From Embiotoca jacksoni (lineage: Eukaryota > Chordata > Actinopteri > Embiotocidae), in NCBI GenBank assembly GCA_022577435.1, contig JAKOON010000021.1:6574501-6638500 (forward strand): a stretch of DNA of 64,000 nucleotides, given 5' to 3'. Each line of letters opens with the position of its first letter. Positions within the stretch are counted from its first letter, which is position 1. This document shows positions 1-12,910 of the stretch, in pieces. Both the position numbers and the translations under genes were made by a program. The notes below the pieces were generated by a model that was not told the origin of the DNA, searched no databases, and saw only the letters and a list, made by a program, of their open reading frames with translations.

Positions 1-983
1 GAGTTCAACATCTTTTTGTTAAATACCCTTTATTAGTGGCATGAGACAACTTAAAAACATGACATGACAAGAGCTTCACGTTTAAATTATTTGTAGCAAA
101 GTGTTTTCTGAGAATAACTTCACCGTTAGCTCTGAATTAACATCTGGATCTGAGTTGTAGAACTATTTAGACTCATGGTCTATGTTTTTAGTCCTAAATC
201 TTCACAACGTTCTCACAAGGAAAAAGAGTCAGGTTGTCATGTTAACTCGTATATGGATGCTGTTGCTTCTAGAGCATGGAGCTAGAAATATCATGAAGGC
301 TAAAAACATATCGATATGACAGGCTGATCAAGTTGTGCTTTAAATTATGCCAAAATGCTTGATGCTTGACAAATTGTTTGACTAAATGCCTTCCACAATG
401 TCCTTGCTGTTGTGTCTCTTGTATTGAGCTTGAAAGATGATGAAACAATATGCCTGATGTGTAAAGCATTTTTGAAGTGTCTGAAACAGACAACAACGTT
501 GCTGTTTGCAGTGTTTGCTCCGCATCTTTAGAGGAGGAGCCATATCTCATTCCATCAACACAACAAACTTATTACATTATTATAACAAAACTTTGAAGAA
601 GAAGAAGAAGAAAGAGAATATGTGCATATATCTTTATCAACAATTGGCCAAAGGAGCTGGAAAATATTGGCATGTCAGAAATGGGCAAGAAAATAAATTC
701 CTATTCGCTCATGGTTCCCACTTTTCAACTGGCTGACAGAGCTGGTAAGAACCTGGAGCATCTAAGCTTTTTAAAAATGTAGTTATAATATGACTGTTTA
801 AAAAATGTCTATCTCAATGCCTTTGCTGATGTAGAACCACTGCTGTTGTTGAGGCCTAACATTATGTATTCTAAAAGTTCATTTTGATATTCTAGATTTG
901 CTCTTTAGTTTTAGATGAGGCAAGTGCTAACAATACAATCCACTATGAGACCCCTTTATCTCATCCCAGGTAAAATGCCGTAC

Positions 984-1603
984 CAGGTGCATGGTGTAAA
1001 ACTTGAGTGTGTCCCTTTGAGAATCCCATTCGGTTGCGACAGCGATGGCCAGGGCTTCATTTGGCACTGCGAACAGCTTCCCTCCTGGAGTTTTCAGTTT
1101 CTTTCGGTCTAGATTTATCTCAAATAAACCACCTATCAAAACAAAAAAAAAAAAATTGAAAAGAATTAAGATATTTCATAATCAGAAGAATGACATAAGT
1201 ACGGAGAAAGAAAACATAATCCTCTCACATTAAAGCATGAAATGTGCTTTTATTTCTGAAAAATAATAATAATAGAGAAAATGTATCTCCTCAAATGCAC
1301 AAAAACAGAACACTTGACTTGTCATATTATTTGACTCTTACCTTCACCTTGGGATATGCTGACATCTTGATAAAACTTCCTTCTCTCTGGACAACAGCAG
1401 AACATTGCACCAGTCAGTACTCAACATCAGGGTTAATCGTCTGCAGAAGACAGAGACTTTTATCCTCAGGGATTCTTTATCTTACCTGATGTGGCTGTGG
1501 AGTATTTCAAAGCACATTTGAAGTGCTGGTTTCTTGGGCACACTTTACTGAGTGAAAGGATATTTCCAAACTGACTCTGAAGTCCAAGAATGGTCCTAAA
1601 CAT
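984..1603 (-). CDS. atpaf2: ATP synthase F1 assembly factor 2, N-terminal part (gene continues beyond the left edge)
   Basis: Mitochondrial chaperone (Atp12 family) that binds the F1 alpha subunit during ATP synthase assembly. Three exons are visible on the minus strand: 1603-1486 (ATG at 1603-1601), 1386-1342 and 1132-984, all with AG/GT borders and compatible phases, giving the first 104 residues of a protein normally near 285. Residues 1-39 start MFRTILGLQ, are rich in basic and hydroxylated residues and nearly lack acidic ones, as expected for a matrix-targeting peptide. The family core follows: RRKFYQDVSISQGEG, then LDRKKLKTP, LFAVPNEALAIAVATEWDSQ and YTMHL, the conserved ATP12 N-domain motifs. 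No further exon is recognisable in 1-983, so the next one probably lies outside the window. It is divergent to gid4, with start codons about 665 bp apart, as in other vertebrates. The 45-nt second exon is the least certain border (an alternative AG lies 2 nt downstream), but its phase fits. Confidence 0.93.
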
Positions 1604-2268
1604 TGCGGAAATTAGTTGGAAGTTACAATGTTTTCAAGCAAAGCTCACAGAGAAGAGAGCCGACCCGCGAAGCTACCGGTTTCTACTTCTTCACTTCACA
1701 ATTAGCGGCATTATACGAGTAAGTGTTCGTCCTATTTGGCGTCGATTTTTGTTTATACTGCACTGGTTAACTGTAAATCTCTTCTTTTTTTTTTAATATA
1801 TATATAGCTTCACATGTCTTTCTCATCTGTCACATAGCTTCTTCTACGTCCAAAAGCACGCGTGTGACCTTCGTTGCTTGACAGCGTCGTAAACTCCTTA
1901 TTAGTTTGTGGGATATGTAGTTTCCTAAATGCCTCAACCAATCCTTACACAACAGTAAAAGAACTACACTAGAATGTTCCCAGAAACCCTTCCGCAGGTT
2001 GGACCAATGAGCTTCAAATACCTTCGCGAGGTGAACTCTATTGACCAATGAGAAGCGAGAATGCTGTTGGCGACAGCGAAGCGTCGAAGTCCACTTTACT
2101 TCTCCGGGAGGTTGGTTCCTGGTAAACTGAACTGCAGCGGATTTAAGTGGAATTTGAATGTTGGCGGACCACTTCAGCCCACCTCGACCTCTTCGTAGAC
2201 GCCGACAGAGCCCCTCGCCCACACGGCCATTGACCGCGGTCGGTGCCCAGCGCAGCGAAGCGGGAGCC
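1604..2268. promoter_or_regulatory. Shared divergent promoter of atpaf2 and gid4
   Basis: The 665 bp between the two opposed start codons. Three CCAAT boxes (NF-Y type) are visible at 1938-1942, 2004-2008 and 2045-2049. The gid4-proximal part from about 2040 is GC- and CpG-rich, while the atpaf2-proximal part around 1790-1806 is AT-rich. No TATA box sits at a convincing place. Transcription starts cannot be fixed from sequence. Long open frames on the minus strand here (about 1830-2426) reflect base composition and match no family I know. Confidence 0.65.
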
Positions 2269-5200
2269 ATGCCTGTCCCCGCTGGATACCTCAGCGACTC
2301 CCCCGCCGCGGCCTTCGCATCCTCGGCCTCGCTTATCCCGCCGCCACCGATAAACACCCAGCAGCCCGGTGTTTTCACCTCGCTCCTGTACAGCGGCTCC
2401 AAGTTCAGGGGCCACCAGAAGAGCAAAGGGAACTCTTACGATGTAGAGGTTGTTTTACAGGTGGGGTTGTGAAGCGGATATTTTGTTATTTGGTCCAGAT
2501 GTCAGGGGCAGTTGGTGATCTGTCAAACGGGCGGTGTGATGATTGACAGCTGGAAAACCAGCCGTGGAGCAGCTCGGCTCTCCCACACTGCTGCAACAAC
2601 CCCTTTAAACTACAATGATATATTTTATTTAATGCTTTTTATGTTACTAACCTGATTTAATGTCACGAAATACTGCCTAAGACATTAAATCATCTCTGGC
2701 TTTTTAGCATTTGTATGAACACACACAAGCGTGCATATTTGTATATGTTGTAGATTTTGATATTGATAGAAATGTAATATTTGCTTCACAACACCGTATC
2801 AGAGGATCCTTACTGACTGTCATTTGAATTTAGAGGGAACTATCTAATACAGACGTGCAGTGAATGTCAACACACTCTTTTGCTTTCTTTTTTAAAGCAT
2901 GTCACCATGGAGGATTCCTACTTGTGTGGCTACCTGAAGATAAAAGGATTAACAGAGGTGAGGAGAGTATTCCCCTTTTTTTAAGCAACGAACATACGTC
3001 ATTTAAATTGTGTCAGGCTATAGCTGCAGACACGTGAAAGAATAATAACATACCATGGAAATAAGCAAACTTTTGATTCTCTTTGAGTCCGTGTCTACAG
3101 ATAAAGGTGGCACGTTCAAACAATACCGCTTGGGGAATTATCTTTTTCAATAGTTTATCTACAAAAATGTCAAAAGATGTGATATTCTTTGGTGGTAAGA
3201 GAAGGTAGAAGTTAGTATTGCCTTGTCGAGCAAGAAAGATTCCTTGTAGGCTTTTTATATAACTGTCCAACATCTCTGACATCGGCCTCCTGAAATTTTT
3301 GACGACTCTTTCATGCAAAGTTCCTTCAGCTGCAAGATGTTTTAGGGTTTTCTTGCATGTGCTGCCTGTTTTGAACCCCCTCCTATGGGGACTGTGCCAT
3401 TCCATTACCCTCCTTTTCTAGTTTTTGAGCCATTCCTTGGTGGATTTATCTGCGTCTTCGAGGTCATTATCCTGTTTAAAGGTCCACTTCCGGTTCATTT
3501 TCAACTTTGTTAAAGATGGCCTCACAATATCTGCGGGCGCTCTTTGATAGGATGCATAATTCGCTGAATCAGTGACTGCGAGCTGTCCAATCCCTGAGGC
3601 AGCAAAGCAATCCCAAACCATAATACTTCCACCACCGTGCTTCACAGTTGGTATGAGGTTCTCCTCCTGAAAAGCTGCCTTTGGTCTGCAGAAAACGTGG
3701 CCGCTTGTTACTGTGGCCAAACAGATCTATCTTTGATTTGCTTGTCAAGAGCACATTAATTCAAGAGGCCTGGTCTTTGCCTGTATGCTCATTGCCAACC
3801 TGTGGTTTTGCTCTGAAGTCTTGTAAGATGAACTGAGAGCAGTGCTATTCGAAGACGGGACTTCATTTTTAAATGTTGTACCTTTTTAAAACTTCCTTGA
3901 AAAGCCAATAAAACATGCAGCACAAAACTCAATGAACATGAAACTTGAAACAAAACCATTTCCGCATCGTAGGTTTCTACTGGTAAAGCATGTCTTTACA
4001 GCATGTGAACTTTTGAAAATGGAGCAAATAAGATTTTATTGCCACACGATCAAAAATAACTATAATACAATATCTCTGGAAGGGATGAGTTAACAGGGTT
4101 GTTGATTCTTTTTAAGGTGGAAATAGTTGTTGGTTGTTCTAAACCCATGACATTCAACTGCAGGGTAAATGACTCAACATGTAATATAAATGATATTCTT
4201 GGGTATTACAAAAGTAATTATTGGATCACTAATATCTTTGTACTCTCGCTGTACAAAATCTAACTATACATCACAATTTACACTGTTATGAATTGTAACA
4301 GTATGAATGTAGTGGTGAACCAATGGCCAGCAATATCAGAGTATATATTCCTGCTTTGAAAACCTAAATGTTGACTGTGTACTTTTGTTTTTGACGGACA
4401 ATGTTCCCGTGTTATAATTAAACATTGAACTAATAGGTCATTACCATTGGCTGTTACATTTCGTCACTTACAAAGAGTTGATCAGATCAATCTGCATGTC
4501 TCGGGTTTGCAAACAAAACAAAACACCGCTGTGTGTTCCTCGGTTTCGGCCGCTCTTGTAGGAATATCCAACTCTGACCACGTTCTTCGCCGGAGAGATC
4601 ATCAGCAGGAAACGGCCCTTTCTCACTCGGAAATGGGACGCAGATGAGGACGTGGATCGAAAGCACTGGGTAAGGTCGCACCTCGCACATTTATAATCTG
4701 TGCTCTACATTAGCCTCGTTTCTCGTCATAATCCGGTTATTTTCCGTATCCAGGGCAAATTCCAAGCCTTCTACCAGTATGCAAAGACATTCAACTCGGA
4801 TGATTTTGACTATGAACATCTGAACCACTCCGACTATATTTTCATGAGGTGGAAGGTAAGACGCTTCTCCGAGCTGAACTTGACCAGGCAGTATGTTCTA
4901 GTGAGGAGCCTCTGACCCACGGCTGCTGTTGTTTCTCACTCCGCCCCCACATCAGGAGCAGTTTCTGGTCCCGGATCACACAATCAAAGACATCAGTGGC
5001 GCTTCCTTTGCTGGCTTCTACTACATCTGCTTCCAGAAATCCACAGCAACAATCGAGGGCTACTACTACCACAGGAGCTCTGAATGGTAACCACGGCACA
5101 ACACAAGTTACTGTGACTTGACGTTGAGTCATTTTAGGAATATTAACTGAAAAGTTGCTATCTCAAATCCCAGACCAGCTGAAAAATCTGGGGGAGAAAA

Positions 5201-6480
5201 GTCATTAAGAGAGTCAGTTGTCGGCTTTCTGCAGCTTCTGTCAAGATGTCTTTTGATCTACGTTTCTCCATGGAAGCCCTTCAAATAGTTAGCAGTTGAT
5301 TGTGGCTTTTTTTTTTTTTTTTCTTTTTCTTTTTTTTTGCTCCAGGTTAAAATGTGTAACTTTATACGGATGAAGCAGAACAACTCGGCCCACACTCTGT
5401 TGCATTTGATTAATTTAGTCATACAAGCAAACCGAGGCCTGCTGGCACTACATCTTTAGTGTTTTCAGTTTTTATTTGACATTTCTTTCAACTCTCTCTG
5501 CACGTAATGGTTTAGCTATTTTTGCAAAAACCCTGAGATTTCATTCAATCCAATTTTCATTTCAGTTTTCTGTTCCCTCCTCTGACCAAAGACTTGGAAG
5601 CAGTTTTTGTTGCTTTCTCTGACCGCAGCATTTTTCAAAAGTGGGAAACACTTTAGTGTATTCTTATCGTGTCAGAGCTTCCCAAACTTTTTAGACCAAA
5701 TACCACTATGTACCAAACCAAATTTCTCAAGTTCTACTTTCCACAGCAGATGGCAACAATTTTTTTCATAAAATAAAATAAAACTGATTGAACCATGCAA
5801 TAGTCTCAAGAAGGCTGAATAACAACATAAGGCTACTGTTTCACAATCAAAGAATACATTACTTATTTACACCAGATAGGACGTTATTAATACTAATTAG
5901 AATTTGTAATAGTCATTTTCTTTACCAGTAGGTTCATTTGAATGCACTTTAGCTAGCCCACCAGACTCAATCAATCAATCAGACTTTTTTTTATATCGCA
6001 CTTCTTAATACAGATACATTGTAGAAGGGATATTGCCGGGTTTTTGAGGGCAAAAAAGTTAATACCTAGTTAATACAAGTTAATACCTTGTGTAGACACA
6101 ATAATAGGCCCACTGCTAATACATAAATAATCTTAATCAGGTGAAATCTGTTGACTGTGTAGCTGATAAAAACAACAGCTTTTAACTAGTTTATTTATGA
6201 GTTTGTGAAAAATGAAAAATCTGTCCATGCGTTGTGATCATTTATCTAAGCCTCCTAAAATGTGTTTTCATTGTTACGTGGTACTTCATTGATAAGACGG
6301 GTACAACTATAGCAGGACCACAGTAGCGCAGCTCTGTGTTTCTTCATTTGTAACACACTGCATGTCCTTCCAATGTGTACATATTCTCACTTGTATACTG
6401 TGTTGTTGCACCGTAGGTACCAGTCTTTAAATCTCACCCACGTTCCCGAGCACAGTGCAGCCATCTATGAGTTCCGGTGA
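2269..6480 (+). CDS. gid4: GID complex subunit 4, substrate receptor of the GID/CTLH E3 ligase
   Basis: GID4 is the beta-barrel receptor that recognises Pro/N-degrons and brings substrates to the CTLH ubiquitin ligase. Six coding exons join without a frame break: 2269-2460, 2898-2957, 4562-4669, 4754-4855, 4956-5086 and 6417-6480, giving 218 residues and ending TGA at 6478-6480. All introns are GT-AG. The short N-terminal tail (residues 1-34) ends in PPPPINTQQPGV; next come SLLYSGSKFRGHQKSKGNSY, the barrel strands with [83 protein letters not shown] and the C-terminus IYEFR. These match vertebrate GID4 nearly residue for residue; the protein is shorter than the 300-residue human form because the long low-complexity N-terminal extension is absent. 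The start at 2269 is the first ATG in frame that precedes the conserved region. Intron 2 carries a Tc1 relic. Confidence 0.97.
3210..3830 (-). pseudogene. Decayed Tc1/mariner transposase fragment in gid4 intron 2
   Basis: On the minus strand, in shifting frames, pieces of a Tc1-type transposase are readable: SKIDLFGHSNKR (about 3740-3700), then KHGGGSIMVWDCFAASG, KWTFKQDND and STKEWLKN (about 3650-3420), and the far C-terminal motif SYIKSLQ (about 3270-3230). At least two frameshifts and several stops break the frame, the PDLNPIE region is lost, and no terminal inverted repeats were found, so this is an old relic. It is a different Tc1 lineage from the copy at 24.0-25.6 kb, judging from the residues around KHGGGS. 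Confidence 0.85.
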
Positions 6481-7240
6481 CATTGGCCGGCATCGTGGAT
6501 CTTTCTTTTGTTGGACTTGAGGCAAAGCAGAGGTCTGCAGATGCTACCGAGAAGGAAAAGGAGACCAACGAGGGATGAGAATTTGGGTTTTGGAGAAGTA
6601 CAAACTCTTACATTTTCTCAATGGACAGCTGGTTGACGAGTACAGGGGATATAGGACAAATGAATGTATGAGGTGAAAGGACGGAAAGGAAGAAACTGCA
6701 GTTGACTGGAGCTTGTAAACTCAGAACCAGCAGCAAAGACTGGGTGTGGTTCAAATAGTATACCCCTTTCTTCATTTGTTTTAACGTCTGGTTTTTAAAA
6801 AAAAAAAAGAAAAAAAAAAAAGGCCTGGCACAATATCTCGAGACACTTTATAAGCTGAGTGGGGGATTTCCATTCTCGTTCTGCAGCGAGAAACGTTTCC
6901 AGCTTTCATCCGACCGATGCCGAATGAGCAGCATAAACACATTCAACTACCGTCGGACAAGGACTCCTCCAAGGAGTCTGCTCTTATAACACAATCTCTG
7001 CAGAAGTAAATCACCAAGTGTGTGTGGAGGAAGAGAGAAGTGTGGGTTCATCCTGATTAGAGGTGTTCAGGTTTCAGGAGCGGAGCTTTAAGAAGTCCGT
7101 AAGCTAGAAAGACAGTATTTTTAAGCTTAGCCGGTTCATTGTTTTCCTGCCAAGAGTATATTTTGTTATTTCACTCGAAATGATGGACACTGAGCGGCAC
7201 TTTTAACGGCTACAATCTGAGGGACACACGACACAAGCAG

Positions 7241-7268
7241 TCCCTCCCCCTCCCCTCCCCCCCCTCCC
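7241..7268 (-). other. Possible G-quadruplex on the minus strand
   Basis: The plus strand reads four or more runs of 3-8 C separated by single T residues; the complement therefore has closely spaced G-runs that meet the usual four-tract rule for an intramolecular quadruplex. It lies about 760 bp after the gid4 stop. Confidence 0.45.
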
Positions 7269-8104
7269 CGTCATAAAACCGCTCCGGAGGTTGTTATTTA
7301 CATAGGATTGCTGTGGTTCTATTGAGTTACATTTGCACAAGGATGGACTGTATGTTCCTGAAAACGCTTGCAGTTAGGACTGTACACCCACGTGACACAA
7401 GTAGTACACAAGCTTCAAGGTGGCAGGTCAAGCTCATTTCTAAAGGTTTTTATTGTGTGGAGCCAAAAGAATCCCCTAAAAGTGTTCACAAGAGAGTATT
7501 TTTTACCCCTCACTCTGCATTAAACAGAGCTTTTTACTCCTCACGTGTCATTTGAAATTCAAGACCCCTTCCACCCCTTACGTTTTGTCTCCTCCGACTA
7601 TGCAACACTTTCAAGATAGCACTCTCCAAACACAAAGCCCTGAGTTTTCAGAGGCCAAATTTTATTCTATCCTTATAGTATATGATGAAAAAGAAAAAAG
7701 ATCTATCTTCATTTAAAGAAAGTATTTTTGTTAAATCGTCTATGACATCGTTCTCCTCCCTAATCATGTTCCACTTCCATGTGATGGTGCCATGTTTTTA
7801 AAGCTTATCAGAGTTGTATTATAAAAGATTCGAAGTGTGTTTGTTTGAGAATAAGATTGGTTTTGATTGATAGTGTGACTGTAAAGAGTGAATTATGGAT
7901 TTGAAAAAAAAAGAAAAAATCGTATCCAAACACCCTTAACTGTGTCTCGCTTGTTTGACCACTTTACATCATTTATGTTTTTAAGGAATAATAGACCAAG
8001 TTATTTGCACATTTTAAGGACTGAAACAAACACTTTATTCTATACAGTAGGAGTATCCTACACATGCTGCTTCTGGATGAGCGATAAATATGCCTGGTCG
8101 TGGC

Positions 8105-8222
8105 TTGGATCAGCCGGAGGGACCGTGCATGCGATTGGTTGCTGCGATGTGGGGAGGGTCAGAGGCAACTGACTGACACATGTCAACCAATCACAGCAGC
8201 AGAATCCCTCCGGCTGATCCAA
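8105..8222. repeat. Inverted repeat with 18-bp perfect arms
   Basis: Arms 8105-8122 and 8205-8222 are exact reverse complements (core GGATCAGCCGGAGGGA against TCCCTCCGGCTGATCC). Inside, GATTGGTTGCTGC near 8132 mirrors CAACCAATCACAGCAGC near 8183, so the foldback extends with interruptions around a loop of roughly 50 nt. It could be a small foldback or MITE copy; the family is not recognised. Confidence 0.7.
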
Positions 8223-10758
8223 TATAGTATTATATATTGAATAGAGGTGACGCTGGCAGTCATTTTTACCCTGCACTGCCCTCTGGTGTGGTTACACACA
8301 TTGTGCAGTCTTCGGGGATTTTTAGTCGACTGCATAAGCATATGAAAGCTGCTGCGAACATTAGACATGCACAAAAAACATGCAACAACAGGACTTCTTG
8401 CATGTAACTGCAGCAGCACTAAACACAAGGTACAGCTAAAGCCTGGTGGGAATGTTATTACTTTTACAGGTATTTAAACAAAGTATCACAGAGCTTCATA
8501 TCTAGAAACAGACAGTTATGATTCTCCACAAACGACAATACACGCCTAAATTTCAGGGTTTTTTTTAAACAATCTACTCTGAAGAAAGAAACGTAAAGAA
8601 GGAACATATACAGTCGATAAAAAGAAAGCAGGAAAGAAAACAAAAACTAGCCTCGGTGTTCATGATACTGTGTAGGTATGTCATGTACTGTGTGTACTTT
8701 GTTTAAATAACATGTTTGCGTCAACTACAGGTGTCACGAGATTGTGGGTTAGTGTACATGACACACATGACATATGTAAGAGGAATGAGTTACCATGACA
8801 GGAAACATGAAACTGTCAAATGATCCTTCATTTATTGAAAGCAAACATTTCCGACTTGAGAAATATAACTACTCTGGGGGGAAAAAAAACATGCAGTTTG
8901 GCCTGAGGGTGTCATCCGAGGAGGTTGTGTTTTGCTTCATCCTCTCTTGCAGCTTCAAGGCCAAGACATCTCAGACTAAACTTGCCAGCCTTTGTTCTGA
9001 ATTCTTTAACTTTTAAAGCTCGTGCTGAAGACTGCTGAAATACACACGAGAAAAGGCGAAACAGCGTAACAGATAGAATCTGTTGGCAGCAGCCCAACAG
9101 TGCAACACAATCATGTCAGTATGGTATCAATGGCTGCGGCTTAGTATTAATGCACAAAACAAAAAGGCAATATTCAGGGTGTAAAACCAGTTTTGTTGAT
9201 GGCCAAACTTTTTGCTCTGGTGCAACCAGGAGGCTGACATTTTTCTAACATAAGGGCTATCTCCTGCTTTTGTTTCTTACAGGGATCCATCACCTTAGAG
9301 GTGTGTTTGAATTTTTTTTAAGGGTTGGTTACCTTCCTGTTTAGTGTTATGTAGACAGTTGGTGGGCATTAATGTAGCCAATGATACACTGTACCGCCCG
9401 TTGTTTCAACATAGTGCTGCATTATTCCCACATTATTGGGGCTTTCCCTCTAATCTCTGCTGATCCCCTTTCTAATCCTACCTGTCTCCTTCTGTTGTTC
9501 CCTTTGGTCACATGGTTACAGATGTTTGAAGATGGACCAGCTGGAGAAACCTAAAGTACAGGGGAAGTTTCTGTGTCAGGGATTGATGGAAGGTAGGGGT
9601 GCCTTGAAAAGCCTGGTATGTAGGCTACTGCATGTTGAGAAAGGAGGGATTAATGTCCAGACTGAAGCACATTTCACAGATTATTATTACTTTTTTTTAA
9701 AATATGCTGTGAACAGTTCAACCCGAATGACGTTATTAAATATAATTTCCCAAGGATGTATGACAAACATAAATCCAGAAGAAGAGGGCCCACAGAGACT
9801 TTATGTAAAGGGCCCAGAATTTTGTGCCACACCTGCCTGGTTTCCACTTCGTTAGTTTGGTGTTGTTCAGATGCTCTGCCATTCAGGATCAGTGACATTT
9901 TTGATCCCTTTACTTTTTCTCTGGCTCTATCATCGAGTCAGATTTTCAGATTGTGCAATAATTACTTGCCATGCTAACGTGCAGTTATATTTAAAGAATG
10001 TTACATCATTCAAGTTCCCACCCAGCTCTGACTCAGTTTAAATTTAGGTGTTGGCGTTAAGGTTGGACAAGAGCAGGTAAATCCCCACTAAGTGGAAGTA
10101 TTACAAAGTGCACGTCTATGTTTTACAACTTCTTCATGGCATTACCCATATGTATTACTCTTTAGCACAACATGTTAGCCTTACATATAAAGCTGGTTGT
10201 TTATTAACATCTGCACATTCTCAGAGAAGGAAAAAGGTTAAAATCGTTTCTGGTTTCTGGGAGGCCTCACCTTTTTAAAGCAGTAACCACAAGTATGAGC
10301 TCACTTTTCCCAGAAAGCCTAATCAGTTGCAGTTACAATATTTGTATTATTAAATAAATATAAAGCCCTAAAGAGTGAAACATCAAGAAAAAAAATACCA
10401 CCAGCAGAAATATAAAGTGGCTTTAGTCTGTGGGATTAACGCCCACAAATGAAGGAGCAGCCGGTGATTGATGGGTGAGATGATGGGCTCGATCACAGAG
10501 TTTATAGTTTGAAAAGTGCGTAGTGTCACAGACAAAAGAAGGAATGTATTCGAGAAATTGCACAGGATTAAAAAAAGGTCTTGGCAGAAAAGAATACAAA
10601 TCTGTCAGAAGATGGAAATGTGCCAAAATAAATAGAACAATAAGTCAAGGCAATAAAACCAGTGGAGCTGTAAACCGGAGGCATTGCCTCTTATGTTTGA
10701 GGCATTTGTCTCAGAGAGTGTAACAGACAGCAATTGCAAATAAATTTTACCACTGCAG

Positions 10759-10792
10759 GTGTGTGTGTGTGTGTGTGTGCGTGTGTGTGTAT
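10759..10792. repeat. (GT)n microsatellite
   Basis: A run of GT dinucleotides with one GC interruption. Confidence 0.95.
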
Positions 10793-12737
10793 AAGTGCAC
10801 AGTTCATGTTTTATTATAGTATTACAGTCAATGGTTCTGTTTACACTCCACAACTTCAATCTATTTGCAATAAAGAACTTTCCAGCAGCTGTAATCCACA
10901 GAGCCCGCTTCCTTCTTTGTGCACTCAAATGACCTTTAGCCATATCTTTAAGAAGGACAAAGCTCAAGAAGTCCATCCATCCACCAATCCATTATCGCCA
11001 CCTGCTTTCTCCTGTGTAGGGTCCCGGGCGGGGGGGCTGAAGCCTATCCCAGCTGAGTACAGGTGAAGTCGGGAGTGCTCAGGAGTCTCTACTGAAAAAA
11101 AACATGTAGATGTACCAAACACTTTTCCAAAATGCAAATTGGTTAACGGCTTATTATGTTGCATGTTTATTGTTGAACTGCAGCTTCCTTGTTGTGGAGT
11201 TTTTAAAGTTTATTGTTGTCCGTTATGGCTCAATAATAATATAATAATGGCAGATGTGTAGCACGTACACCTAATCTATTGGCTCGAGGCTAATCTGTCT
11301 CTAGTCAATAACTTTTTTATAGTTAATTTTCAAAGGTTTTCCAAAAGTGAACAACTTAAAGCAGAACAAATGGTTCAGTACAGGATACGAGCTGGTCCAA
11401 TTAGAAAGCAAATAACTTAATGTTTTAGCCTTTTCCTGAGGCTGCAGCAACAGTCTTGCATCCAGTCATGCGGTGCTTCTATTTCTGAGGAATTTGGCCA
11501 TGTCTGTCATGCATACAAGCATACAAGCCATGAAGTATGCTTCATGTCATGTCCTCACCTGTGATGCATGACCTTTTTTCAGTTTTGGTTTATCTAAGAT
11601 CTCTGATTTGCTGTAATAAAAGAAAGTTGACTGTATGTCAACACATGCACATATTACCGTATGTGATACGTTCTTCCTCATTACCAAAAAGGTTGAATTA
11701 GAGTCATAGTTCAAGTAAAATGGACAAATTTAGAGAATTCCTAATCCGAGATATCTGACACTGAAGGAATCTGTCAGGTTGTTTTTTTTCCCAGACAATA
11801 GAGCAGGAAGGTGACACTTATTCCTGTAACTCTCCAGTGGAGATAGAGGGAAATGAAAAGGTAAGCCACGCACCTGGACAATTTCTCTCCCATTCTCATT
11901 TTCAGTTTGAAGGTAACCCAAACAAAGAGGTGATTGTGAAGGCAGTCCAAATCAAACAAAACCGTGCTGTGTGGCGGTATGTGGAAAATTCTGGTGAGAA
12001 ACTCTCTCTGTCTTTTTGTCTGATGGAGTTTTTAAATCCCTGCCATAAAATGATGGCACACCAACATCCAGTGCACACCTGAACTCCGAACTCACAAAAA
12101 TCTTACGATGAGTCCTCTGTCCTGACCAATGCACATGTCAATTATCAGAAAAGACTTTTGAGAAAGGTTTAAATGAATGTTTCCACCATAGATCAATTAT
12201 CTCCCACGACTGTAATCCAGAAATAACGTGTGTTCCAACATCAACTAATAAACCATTGTTCATTGTTCGGAGGAGATTTTTCTGCAATGACGCTAAAAGG
12301 TTCAACCTGAACAAACATGAGATTAAATGAAATGGAAATAAGCCAATGATGGGCAGATTATCAGTTTCGTTTCTTCGTTCTTTCAGAGCACCGAGTGCTT
12401 TATGTGTTAAAATTCATACAGAATTCAGCACAACACACTAATATCATGCATTATTATTACATTATCTCTTTGAATGTTAAATCTGTCACTGATGCTCACA
12501 TAAACTAACATGTAAACTTCTTGTTGAAAGAGAAACTAACGCCTTGTTAAGGACAAGGTCAATTTTCTAGGTGCTTATTACCTTTCTTGCCAAGAGTTTA
12601 GTGAGAAAATTGATACCCTTCTCACATCTGTGTGACTGTACGATAACTCACCTCTGGCAAAATCCATCACACAACAATAACACTGTTGTCTGTGTTCTTG
12701 GTTGTTTGTATATAATATATATAGATATATACTCTAC

Positions 12738-12910
12738 TGCATATACTGTGCATTTTATATTTTCTATTTAATATTTAATATTTTTACTGCTGTTTTATTG
12801 CTTTCTATTATTCTATTATTATCTATTGCTTCCTGTATGCTGCTGTAGTGAAAAAAATTTCCCCTCGGGGATTAATAAAGTAACTACCTAACCTACCTAA
12901 CCCTAACCTA
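12738..12910 (+). repeat. 3' tail of a dispersed retroelement, copy 1
   Basis: AT-rich body sharing ATACTGTGCATTTTATAT, TGCTGCTGTAG and CCCTCGGGGATTAATAAAGT with the minus-strand copy at 28320-28455, and ending in a short CTAC/CTAA tandem tract. The shared 3' end followed by a simple repeat is typical of LINE or SINE tails in fish; the exact family is not assigned. Confidence 0.65.

Larger units (their letters stand above)
6481..8800 (+). other. gid4 3' UTR and downstream flank
   Basis: Non-coding stretch after the gid4 stop. It holds an A-rich run near 6799-6821, a C-tract block at 7241-7268 and a near-palindromic element at 8105-8222 (listed separately). No standard AATAAA was seen in a clear place, so the 3' end of the transcript cannot be set from sequence. 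Confidence 0.5.

Noticed and set aside
1..983. Further atpaf2 exons, including the 93-codon minus frame at 269-550
   Set aside because: No stretch resembles the next conserved ATP12 segment, and the open frame has no family motif.
1830..2426. 198-codon minus-strand open frame across the atpaf2-gid4 promoter
   Set aside because: Overlaps gid4 exon 1 in antisense and a CpG-rich promoter; no family motifs. The true atpaf2 start is at 1603.
3013..3405. 130-codon minus-strand open frame in gid4 intron 2
   Set aside because: Only its first part lies over the Tc1 relic, mostly in the wrong frame; the rest is chance.
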